Notes under the pieces: model-generated
Told to the model about the DNA's origin: nothing
The model's input: only the letters and a program-made list of their open reading frames with translations
The model's database searches: none
Assembly: GCA_934462925.1 (NCBI GenBank)
Contig: CAKSIT010000005.1
Span: 62,001 to 126,000 of the forward strand
Direction of reading: 5' to 3'
Length of the DNA stretch: 64,000 nucleotides
From: an uncultured Oscillospiraceae bacterium
GTDB lineage: Bacteria; Bacillota; Clostridia; Oscillospirales; Ruminococcaceae
Part shown: positions 7,660 through 13,509 of the stretch, in pieces
Layout of the letters: the number at the start of each line of letters is the position of its first letter
How positions within the stretch are numbered: the stretch's first letter is position 1
Position numbers and translations under genes: made by a program

Positions 7660-7680
7660 AAGCCCGTAAAGGGCTTTTAT
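7660..7680 (+). terminator. Hairpin terminator
   Basis: AAGCCC-GTAAA-GGGCTT followed by TTAT. It would stop rightward transcripts coming from the non-coding region. Confidence 0.5.
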
Positions 7681-7706
7681 GCCTTTAGTGGTATCCGGGA
7701 TATTAT

Positions 7707-7737
7707 AAAGCCCCTAGAATTGATTCTAGGGGCTTTT
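7707..7737. terminator. Bidirectional hairpin terminator
   Basis: AAAGCCCCTAGAAT pairs perfectly with ATTCTAGGGGCTTT around a TG loop, with a T-run on one side and an A-run on the other. It lies 15 bases after the stop of the - strand regulator gene and would end that transcript. Confidence 0.75.
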
Positions 7738-7751
7738 CTGCGTGTCTGGTG

Positions 7752-7913
7752 TTATTTCTCGGTTAATTCCACATACCTTTTTAGCATGAGTCTTATTTGT
7801 TCAGCGGGTTTTCTCTCGTTCTTTTCTGCAAGCTCTTTGATTTTGTCATATAGGTCTTTGGGTAACCTTAAAGAAGTCTGATATGTGTTCTCGTGGGTCA
7901 TTTTTTCGTTCAT
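7752..7913 (-). CDS. Ribbon-helix-helix (Arc/MetJ-type) regulator of the satellite unit (53 aa)
   Basis: ATG at 7913 has AAAGGAAG upstream. The protein reads MNEKMTHENTYQTSLRLPKD, then LYDKIKELAEKNERKPAEQ and IRLMLKRYVELTEK. TSLRLPKDLYDKI is the canonical RHH beta strand plus helix A, and helix B carries the conserved hydrophobics. It is short and easily missed. It is divergent from the 8084 gene, and a palindrome lies inside the opposing promoter, so it is most likely the repressor of this unit, the counterpart of RstR. It is unrelated to the XRE repressors of the neighbouring prophage. Confidence 0.8.
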   Translation of the reverse strand: MNEKMTHENTYQTSLRLPKDLYDKIKELAEKNERKPAEQIRLMLKRYVELTEK

Positions 7914-7944
7914 TTTGCAACTTCCTTTCTGCGGTTTTTTGTTT

Positions 7945-8010
7945 ATTATAACGATTTTGTGCCGTTTTTGTCAATACCCTATTGCATTCTTTTAGAATGC
8001 GTGATATAAT
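7945..8010. promoter_or_regulatory. Divergent promoters with palindromic operator (satellite switch)
   Basis: Leftward: TTGACA (7969-7974 on the - strand), 18-bp spacer, TATAAT (7945-7950). Rightward: TTGCAT (7983-7988), 16-bp spacer, TATAAT (8005-8010). A perfect inverted repeat GCATTCT-TTT-AGAATGC (7984-8000) sits between the rightward -35 and -10 boxes, where a bound RHH protein would block polymerase. Confidence 0.75.
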
Positions 8011-8083
8011 TTCAATGGGTTCTCAAATAATGCAAATGTCGAGAATTACTTTATACCGCGAAAAGCGGGGGAAGGTGTACATT

Positions 8084-8377
8084 ATGGCAATAAAAGAAGT
8101 AAAGATTATGAACGCAGGCGGGCGCGAGCTTACCGGAGCTGCGCGCCGTATAGCTTCGGGAGATGTTACCGGTGATTACTATGCTACAGATTATGACTAT
8201 ATGTTCTTGTTTGATGTTGTTAATCTGCTTATGCACTCGGGAGCGGTGACAAGAGATTCTAAGGTTCTTCAGATGGTCGAGAGCCTTAATAGTTACCTTG
8301 GGCAGAAGATTGACGTGCCGAGCAGTGTTGAAAGAGATGTTAGCGGTGATTCGGTTGTTATAACGTTCTTCGAGTGA
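8084..8377 (+). CDS. Unknown small protein of the satellite unit (97 aa)
   Basis: ATG 8084 has GGGGGAAGGTG upstream and follows the operator-controlled rightward promoter. The sequence begins MAIKEVKIMNAGGRELTGAA, is acidic in the middle (GDYYATDYDYMFLF) and ends VVITFFE. No family is recognised. It is absent from the visible part of the helper-like prophage. As the first gene under the repressor it could act early, for example as an antirepressor like RstC of RS1; this is analogy only. Confidence 0.6.
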   Translation: MAIKEVKIMNAGGRELTGAARRIASGDVTGDYYATDYDYMFLFDVVNLLMHSGAVTRDSKVLQMVESLNSYLGQKIDVPSSVERDVSGDSVVITFFE

Positions 8378-8434
8378 TTCCAAACGTTTGGAACGTAAGC
8401 CCGAGGACCGCCGAGCCTTTCCAAACGTTTGGAA
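8378..8434. repeat. Two further copies of palindrome TTCCAAACGTTTGGAA
   Basis: The copies are at 8378-8393 (starting at the stop codon of the 97-aa gene) and 8419-8434. Their centres are 41 bp apart, close to four helical turns, so a protein could bind both on one face. Confidence 0.65.
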
Positions 8435-8461
8435 CGCTTCGGAACTCGGCGGCTTCGGGTG
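8399..8461 (+). other. Stem-loop carrying a palindrome in its loop, candidate plus-strand origin
   Basis: CCCGAGGACCGCCGAG pairs with CTCGGCGGCTTCGGG (one bulge). The loop holds the third TTCCAAACGTTTGGAA. A G+C-rich stem with a palindromic loop upstream of rep is the usual form of a rolling-circle origin. The nick site itself is not identified. Confidence 0.45.
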
Positions 8462-8587
8462 TTCCTGCTCCGTTTGATGTTACATGATATCCTAGAAAAT
8501 ATCGTTGTAATAAATACTATGCTGTTTGGCTTGAGGTGCTGAACGGTCAGTCGGTAAGGTGGTGTATTTCCTCATAATTGAATAATA

Positions 8588-8624
8588 AGCCCTGTTAGAT
8601 TAGCGCTCTGACGGGGCTTTTCTT
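8588..8624 (+). terminator. Rho-independent terminator upstream of rep copy B
   Basis: GCCCTGTTAGA pairs with TCTGACGGGGC (two G:T pairs) around TTAGCGC and is followed by TTTTCTTT. It separates the 97-aa gene transcript from rep and leaves a gap of about 170 bp before the rep start. Confidence 0.7.
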
Positions 8625-8654
8625 TGCTTATACACGTTAAGAAGCCCGCGCATT

Positions 8655-8703
8655 TTCGCGCCGTCCTCGCCGCGCGCGAGCGCGGCGAGGCGGTGTGAAA
8701 ACA
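8655..8703 (+). promoter_or_regulatory. Long hairpin upstream of rep (copy B)
   Basis: The perfect core CCTCGCCGCGC-GCGA-GCGCGGCGAGG is flanked by partly pairing CCG/CGG and TTTTC/GAAAA. Relative to copy A the paired bases changed on both sides while the fold remained. The right side of the hairpin is where sequence identity with copy A begins. Confidence 0.55.
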
Positions 8704-8796
8704 GCGGCGCTTCTTATACTTGATATTAGCCATGAAATGGTCGCATTTGAAATTGCGCGGCAGCGCATAAAAAAATACATAGATAAGGAAAAACTT

Positions 8797-9687
8797 ATGC
8801 CTATAAAAGATTTTGCCTTGTCGGAAATGCAGATATTGCATAATACGAAAATAAAGGTCTATCCTGACGGCAGTACGAACATTACCTACTGCAAGAAGCC
8901 TATTTTCCGCGAAGCGGGCTATGAAGCCCGAGAACGAGAAGAGCCTGACGGCGTTGTAGCCGAAACAAAACCATACAAGGAACAAGACGAGCTAGAGGAC
9001 AGCAGGGAACAGGCGGAAGCGGAAGAAAAGAAGAATAGCCGAGATAGGAGCGCTGAAATGATACGTTTACATCGAGATAAAGTACGCGATATCGTTCTGA
9101 TGAACGATTTTTCGCATTTTCTGACAATAACTATTAACCCCGAGCAGTTTGACAGTTTCGACGTCAAACTTGTTCGGAAGAAGCTGCAGAGGTGGCTTAA
9201 AGACCAGTCGAACCGCAAGGGGCTTCAATATGTCCTCATTCCCGAGTATCATAAGAGCGGGCGTATTCATGCTCATGCGCTTGTGAATGACGTGTTCAAT
9301 CTCGTTGACAGCGGCTTGCAAACGTCAAGCGGTAAGCCTATATACAATTGCCCTGAGTGGCGCTACGGCTTCTCTACGGCTATTCCGCTTGACGAGAACA
9401 AATTGCGCGTTGCAAATTATGTCACAAAGTACATAACAAAAGGTTCGGACAAGATTTTCGGCAAATATTTTTGGTCGAGTAAGAATATTCGCCGAGAACC
9501 TCACGTTATTCTTTGCGATACCGATTTCGATTCTGTTCTCGCTCAGACCTACCAACCGTTAGCCTATAACGAGGATTTGCAGTTTAAGTATGAGTGTAAC
9601 CTTACTTATTTGCATGATGACGGCTTCGAGCGTTCTTGCGATGAATGCTCGGCTCTTGCTACGGAGGGGCTGTGTTATGAGGGGTAA
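8797..9687 (+). CDS. Rolling-circle replication initiator, HUH family (copy B)
   Basis: The sequence is identical to 5404-6294, with the same HUH pair (H158, H160) and YVTKYITK tyrosine motif. It has the same AAGGA ribosome site before the ATG; an in-frame GTG at 8695 is a possible longer start inside the hairpin. Because both Reps are the same, both units must use the same or cross-recognised origins, so they can replicate each other. Confidence 0.88.
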   Translation: MPIKDFALSEMQILHNTKIKVYPDGSTNITYCKKPIFREAGYEAREREEPDGVVAETKPYKEQDELEDSREQAEAEEKKNSRDRSAEMIRLHRDKVRDIVLMNDFSHFLTITINPEQFDSFDVKLVRKKLQRWLKDQSNRKGLQYVLIPEYHKSGRIHAHALVNDVFNLVDSGLQTSSGKPIYNCPEWRYGFSTAIPLDENKLRVANYVTKYITKGSDKIFGKYFWSSKNIRREPHVILCDTDFDSVLAQTYQPLAYNEDLQFKYECNLTYLHDDGFERSCDECSALATEGLCYEG

Positions 9688-10042
9688 GAACAATATTCCG
9701 ATACACGAGCTTGTCGTTGATAAATCACGCCCGAAGCTTTTGTTCGCTCCCTCGCTCGATGGTAGATTGAATCATAGTCTTTATGAGCATAGAACATCTG
9801 ATGGTATTATCCGTGTTGGTTCGCGAGGGGCGGCGTTCCCGTATATGTTCCACGGCGTGGAGAGCGAGGAGGAGTTCTGCCTTGCGGTGCTGTTTATCCT
9901 CGTCAAGGACAACGTTAAGCACGGCATTTATACCCGAGCCGCTAAAGCGGGTTCGTTTGTGTATACGCATAGCATGGCTGAGCGCGTTGCGCGGTGGTGG
10001 GCGCTTCCTGCTGACGTTAAGTTTCGGGGGTTTAGTCTATGA
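9677..10042 (+). CDS. Small hypothetical protein downstream of Rep (121 aa, copy B)
   Basis: Identical to 6284-6649, with the same overlapping start inside the rep 3' end and GGAGGGG ribosome site. No motif is recognised. Its presence in a unit that has lost all structural genes argues for a job in replication, DNA binding or integration rather than virion building. Confidence 0.65.
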   Translation: MRGKNNIPIHELVVDKSRPKLLFAPSLDGRLNHSLYEHRTSDGIIRVGSRGAAFPYMFHGVESEEEFCLAVLFILVKDNVKHGIYTRAAKAGSFVYTHSMAERVARWWALPADVKFRGFSL

Positions 10043-10305
10043 GCGTTTGTAATTGGTGGGAGTGTGAGCGGTTCGCAGCGTGCCGCGAGCAGTTCCGCGC
10101 CGCTAAGTATCCGCCTTGCGCGTGCTGCGTTCATTTCGATTTATGTGATGTGTGTGCAAGGCGTTCCGAGTGCGTGGAGTTATGCGTGCGCTATCTGCCC
10201 GATTTGTTCCGCCGTATGGTGCATGATATCCGCCTAGGCGTGGATACAGATTACACGGCGCAAATTATACGGCAGCGGACCTTAGACGGCAAACGGCGGG
10301 ATTGA
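10039..10305 (+). CDS. Cysteine-rich small protein (88 aa, copy B)
   Basis: Identical to 6646-6912, with ten Cys in the N-terminal half. It is the last gene before the attachment site. Function unknown; see copy A for residue positions. Confidence 0.65.
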   Translation: MSVCNWWECERFAACREQFRAAKYPPCACCVHFDLCDVCARRSECVELCVRYLPDLFRRMVHDIRLGVDTDYTAQIIRQRTLDGKRRD

Positions 10306-10314
10306 TTCCCGCCG
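10294..10314 (+). terminator. Hairpin at the end of the rep operon (copy B)
   Basis: Same perfect 8-bp stem as at 6901-6921, overlapping the stop codon. No T-run. Confidence 0.45.
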
Positions 10315-10329
10315 ATAGAAGTATAGGTA

Positions 10330-10357
10330 ATTGCGTAAAATAAAAATTTTACGCAAT
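10330..10357. other. Complete 28-bp dif-like site, phage/chromosome junction
   Basis: ATTGCGTAAAA, TAAAAA, TTTTACGCAAT: two 11-bp arms in perfect inverted repeat around a 6-bp centre, exactly the geometry of XerC/XerD sites. The duplicated phage sequence ends at the end of the centre (10346) and host DNA begins with the right arm. The match to E. coli dif arms is partial (about 7/11 and 6/11 by eye). If it is dif, this locus is near the replication terminus. Confidence 0.6.
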
Positions 10358-10476
10358 AAGAAGCGGTATATTTTCCTTTCTCTATGATAAAGAAAAAATC
10401 GGATTGATTTGATTATATCATATTCCAAGGAAAAAATCAAGCAGCCGACAATTCAGCCACGGTTTGTCCGCAGCGC

Positions 10477-10514
10477 ACTATCAACTATTAACTATTCACT
10501 ATTAACTATTAACT
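10477..10514. repeat. Tandem heptamer repeat (ACTATTA)n
   Basis: Five 7-bp units, ACTATCA, ACTATTA, ACTATTC, ACTATTA, ACTATTA, then ACT. It lies in the 228-bp gap between the attachment site and the S1-domain gene, which otherwise shows only AT-rich DNA and no gene. Confidence 0.8.
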
Positions 10515-10585
10515 GGCTGTCTTGCATAAAGTCCGGCATTGGGTCATAAACATTAAGAGAAAAAATCTCTACCGGAGGTACAAAA

Positions 10586-11509
10586 ATGACAGAGTATCAG
10601 CCCGAGGGTAATCTCTATGCTTCACATGAAAATCAAAGCTGCCTGCGCTCGTTTACAGCGCTTGATGAGGCGCGCGAGAGCCGCCGTATTCTCGAAGCGC
10701 CGTGCGTAGTTTGCGACAGCAGGCATAATCTTATCGTGGACCTTGGTTGTATGCGCGGCTTTATCCCGCGCGAGGACGGCGCGCTCGGTATCAGCGAGGG
10801 TACGACAAAGGATATTGCGCTTATTTCGCGCGTAAACAAAATCGTGTGCTTTATTGTCGTGGGCTTTGCAAAAGATGAAAACGATTTCATCTACGCGGTG
10901 CTTTCAAGGCGGGCTGCGCAGGAAGAATGCCTGCATAACTATCTCGAAAAACTCCGTGCGGGCGACGTTATTCCCGCGCGGGTAACGCACCTTGAGCAGT
11001 TCGGGTGTTTTGTGGACGTCGGCTGCGGTATCCCGTCGCTTATACCGATAGACCTTATCTCCGTGTCAAGAATCGCTCACCCGTCGGACCGCTTTTTTGT
11101 CGGGCAGAATATCCGCGCCGTTATCAAATCGATTGAAAACGGCAGGATATGCTTAAGCCACAAGGAGCTTCTCGGCACATGGCAGGAAAACGCCGCGCTG
11201 TTTGAAATGGGAGAAACGGTCACGGGCGTTGTGCGCTCGGTCGAGAGCTACGGCGTTTTCGTTGAACTTGCGCCAAACCTTGCGGGGCTTGCAGAGCCGC
11301 ACGAGGGCGTTACCGTAAACAGCCGCGCGGGCGTCTACATAAAGGCTATCATTCCCGAGAAAATGAAAGTAAAGCTCATAATCGTCAGCACCTCCGACAA
11401 TGCGCCCTGCGCGGGCGATATCAAATACTTCATTGATTCGGGACATATTGACAGCTGGGTTTATTCCTGCGAGGGCAGCGGCAAGAACATCAGAACCGAT
11501 TTTGTGTAA
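10586..11509 (+). CDS. S1 RNA-binding domain protein (ribosomal protein S1-like, 307 aa)
   Basis: Three S1 (OB-fold) repeats: about 35-110 (VDLGCMRGFIPRED), 128-200 (GDVIPARVTHLEQFGCFVDVG, ending ICLSHKELLGTW) and 212-270 (GETVTGVVRSVESYGVFVEL). The G-x-F/V-V-D/E-L pattern is typical. Such short S1-like proteins in Clostridia are annotated as 30S S1 and bind mRNA; whether this one is ribosomal is uncertain. CGGAGG precedes the ATG and a terminator follows. It is the only rightward host gene in the block. Confidence 0.8.
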   Translation: MTEYQPEGNLYASHENQSCLRSFTALDEARESRRILEAPCVVCDSRHNLIVDLGCMRGFIPREDGALGISEGTTKDIALISRVNKIVCFIVVGFAKDENDFIYAVLSRRAAQEECLHNYLEKLRAGDVIPARVTHLEQFGCFVDVGCGIPSLIPIDLISVSRIAHPSDRFFVGQNIRAVIKSIENGRICLSHKELLGTWQENAALFEMGETVTGVVRSVESYGVFVELAPNLAGLAEPHEGVTVNSRAGVYIKAIIPEKMKVKLIIVSTSDNAPCAGDIKYFIDSGHIDSWVYSCEGSGKNIRTDFV

Positions 11510-11559
11510 GCCTGTTTTCGGGAAGCGTTTGGATTCTGAGAAATACGCATAACGACTAA

Positions 11560-11588
11560 GGGGAGCGTTAAGCCGCTCCCCCTGTTTT
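11560..11588 (+). terminator. Rho-independent terminator after the S1-domain gene
   Basis: GGGGAGCG-TTAAGC-CGCTCCCC followed by TGTTTTAT. The stem is symmetrical and could also serve the opposite strand. Confidence 0.85.
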
Positions 11589-11637
11589 ATGTTCTTGATA
11601 TCGCCGTTCAGCGTTATATTTTCTCAGCAGCTCTCCC

Positions 11638-12210
11638 CTACCACGGATTTTTGTCTGAAAGCACAAGCTCAAACGAACAATTATCTTGAAATGATTTCGC
11701 ATATTCCATTTCTTCTTCTGTAAAATCTTTCGTGACAAGTGTCAGTTTTCTTGTCCCGTTAAGGGTTTCAAATATTGTGCAGTCGTTTGGCACGTTGGTT
11801 GACGCAGTTAAAGAACTTGAACTCTTGTTATACCAACAGTCCAAAAAATTTTCTGAATTTTTTATCCTTAAGATATATTCGCCGCTCAACCGATAAACGC
11901 TGTATTTATCTTCAGCCATTGCCGCGCTGAACAAGTTGCAGAATTTTATAGAAGATTCAATAAATTCGCTTTCGTCGCCCAAAAACGTCAAAGAAAATTC
12001 CTTTAAGTTTCCGCTTGAATAGAGAGCGTTCTCATACAAAAAATTGTCGGAAAGTTGTTCGTTTACATCTTCAAAAATCGGAACAAATTCTTCTGAAAGC
12101 CAATCGTTATTTTGCTTTTTCTGCTTTTCAAAATTGAATATAAAGCCAACAAATAAAACCGAAATAACAGAAACAACTGCTATAGGAAAAACCAGCTTAT
12201 TCGATATCAT
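11638..12210 (-). CDS. Membrane-anchored hypothetical protein (190 aa)
   Basis: One N-terminal membrane segment (LVFPIAVVSVISVLFVGFIF, residues 6-25) is followed by a basic/glutamine stretch and an acidic, mixed alpha/beta domain outside the cell. No family is recognised. Codon and base use are clearly more AT-rich than in neighbouring genes, which suggests recent acquisition. It converges with the S1 gene. Confidence 0.6.
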   Translation of the reverse strand: MISNKLVFPIAVVSVISVLFVGFIFNFEKQKKQNNDWLSEEFVPIFEDVNEQLSDNFLYENALYSSGNLKEFSLTFLGDESEFIESSIKFCNLFSAAMAEDKYSVYRLSGEYILRIKNSENFLDCWYNKSSSSLTASTNVPNDCTIFETLNGTRKLTLVTKDFTEEEMEYAKSFQDNCSFELVLSDKNPW

Positions 12211-12258
12211 GTATGAAAGCCGAGCCTCCTGCTCCAGATTACCTCATAGATGAAGCGA

Positions 12259-13509
12259 CTATCCCTTCCCTTTTATCTTCGCCCAGTAGTCCCGCGCTGC
12301 TTGTTCCAGCTTGTTGTCGCCGAATTTGTAGTAAACCCTGTCCTTAAGCGCGTCGGGCAGATATTGCTGTTCAACATAGTGGTTCGGGTAGTCGTGCGGG
12401 TAAAGGTAGTGCTGCCCTTTTACCGCTGCGCCCTCGCCGTCGCAGTGAACGTTCTGCAAATGCCGCGGGAAATCGCCGACAAAGCCGTTGTTTACGTCTG
12501 CAAGAGCCGCATCCAATGCAATATGGCCGCTGTTCGACTTAGGCGCAGTAGCAAGAAGCACAACGGCGTCACCGAGCGGTATACGCGCTTCGGGAAGCCC
12601 CAGCTGCATTGCGCTGTCTACGCACGCCTTGACTATCGGTATCGCCTGCGGGTACGCAAGCCCTATATCCTCGCTTGCAATTACAAGCAGCCTGCGCGAA
12701 AGCGAGATGATGTCCCCTGCCGCAATAAGCCGTGCCGCATAGTGCAGCGCGGCGTTCTCGTCCGAGCCGCGAATAGACTTTTGCAGCGCGGACAGCAGGT
12801 CGTAATGCTGGTCGCCGTCGCGGTCGTAGCGCATATTGCTGCGCTGCGTAAGCTCCTTTGCAAGCTCAAGGCTCACCTTGCCGCCGTCGGACGAGAGCGC
12901 GCAAAGCTCCACCGTGTTAAGGCACTTGCGCACATCTCCTCCGCAGCCGCGGCTGATGTATTCCAGCGCCTGCGGGTCAACGTCGTACTCCGTGCCGTTT
13001 TCGCTTCCGATAAGCCTGAAGCCTCGCTCCGCCGCGCGCGCAAGCTCCTGCGGCTCTACGGGCTTAAACTCGAACACCGTGCTGCGCGAAAGTATAGCGC
13101 TGTACACGTAGAAATACGGATTTTCCGTTGTTGAGGCGATAAGCGTAATGCTGCCGTCCTCGATATATTCGAGCAGGCTTTGCTGCTGCTTTTTGTTGAG
13201 GTACTGAATCTCGTCAAGGTATAGCAATATTCCCGCGCTGCCCAGAAATGTGTCTATCTCGGAAACAATGCTTTTAATGTCCGCGGTGGACGCAGACGTA
13301 CCGTTGAGCTTATGCAGCCGCATATTAGCCGATTCTGCAATAATTCTTGCAATGGTTGTTTTGCCTACTCCCGCAGGGCCGTAAAAAATCATGTTGGGGA
13401 TTTTCCCCGACTCTATTATCCGCGCGAGCGGGCGGTTTTTCCCTATAAGATGGGACTGCCCCACAACATCGGCTAATGAAGCGGGGCGTATTCTGTCTGC
13501 TAGTGGCAT
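12259..13509 (-). CDS. rarA: Replication-associated recombination protein A (RarA/MgsA AAA+ ATPase)
   Basis: Walker A is GPAGVGKT (44-51) and Walker B is LYLDEIQYLN (about 96-105), followed by sensor STTENP. The C-terminal tetramerisation/helical region has the usual DDY-PNH block (YLYPHDYPNHYVEQQYLPD). RarA acts at stalled forks with SSB and clamp-loader-like activity. The 416-aa length is normal. It overlaps no neighbour; the prs-like start lies upstream and the stop of that gene abuts the ATG (13510), so the two are co-transcribed. Confidence 0.95.
   Translation of the reverse strand: MPLADRIRPASLADVVGQSHLIGKNRPLARIIESGKIPNMIFYGPAGVGKTTIARIIAESANMRLHKLNGTSASTADIKSIVSEIDTFLGSAGILLYLDEIQYLNKKQQQSLLEYIEDGSITLIASTTENPYFYVYSAILSRSTVFEFKPVEPQELARAAERGFRLIGSENGTEYDVDPQALEYISRGCGGDVRKCLNTVELCALSSDGGKVSLELAKELTQRSNMRYDRDGDQHYDLLSALQKSIRGSDENAALHYAARLIAAGDIISLSRRLLVIASEDIGLAYPQAIPIVKACVDSAMQLGLPEARIPLGDAVVLLATAPKSNSGHIALDAALADVNNGFVGDFPRHLQNVHCDGEGAAVKGQHYLYPHDYPNHYVEQQYLPDALKDRVYYKFGDNKLEQAARDYWAKIKGKG

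Larger units (their letters stand above)
6965..7751. other. 787-bp non-coding region, candidate replication/packaging origin
   Basis: There is no convincing gene on either strand; the short + strand frames have no ribosome sites and odd composition. The region is GC-rich in the middle and dense in repeats. It contains one TTCCAAACGTTTGGAA palindrome, a 27-bp inverted repeat with arms 450 bp apart, repeated 'GCCGTNAGTCCGTAAG' segments near 7206 and 7392, and two hairpin terminators at its right end. Filamentous phages place replication origins and the packaging signal in such an intergenic region. Confidence 0.5.
6954..10346 (+). mobile_element. Satellite-like filamentous phage unit (no structural genes)
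   Basis: The unit is 3393 bp between two dif-like sites. It contains a ribbon-helix-helix regulator, a divergent promoter with operator, a 97-aa gene, rep, two companions and about 800 bp of repeat-rich non-coding DNA. Coat, adsorption, pVI and Zot genes are absent, so packaging would depend on the neighbouring prophage or another inovirus. The RS1 element beside CTX phage has the same logic (regulator, replication, integration genes, near-identical to the helper). Confidence 0.7.
8689..10346 (+). repeat. 1658-bp direct repeat, copy B (rep module)
   Basis: Identical to 5296-6953. Only the sequence upstream (zot in copy A, satellite control region in copy B) and downstream of the site centre differs. 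Confidence 0.95.

Noticed and set aside
6938..7881. Three + strand open frames in the satellite non-coding region (6938-7285, 7421-7606, 7588-7881)
   Set aside because: They have no ribosome sites, extreme Arg/Cys/Ser composition from GC-rich repeats, and overlap hairpins and the - strand RHH gene. They look like chance frames.
10330..10357. The 28-bp inverted repeat as a simple terminator
   Set aside because: It is AT-rich, has no following T-run, has exact 11-6-11 spacing, and is the point where duplicated sequence ends. A recombination site fits better, though not proven.
10586..11509. IspH-S1 fusion or full ribosomal S1
   Set aside because: There is no IspH domain and only three S1 repeats, so I kept the neutral name S1-domain protein.
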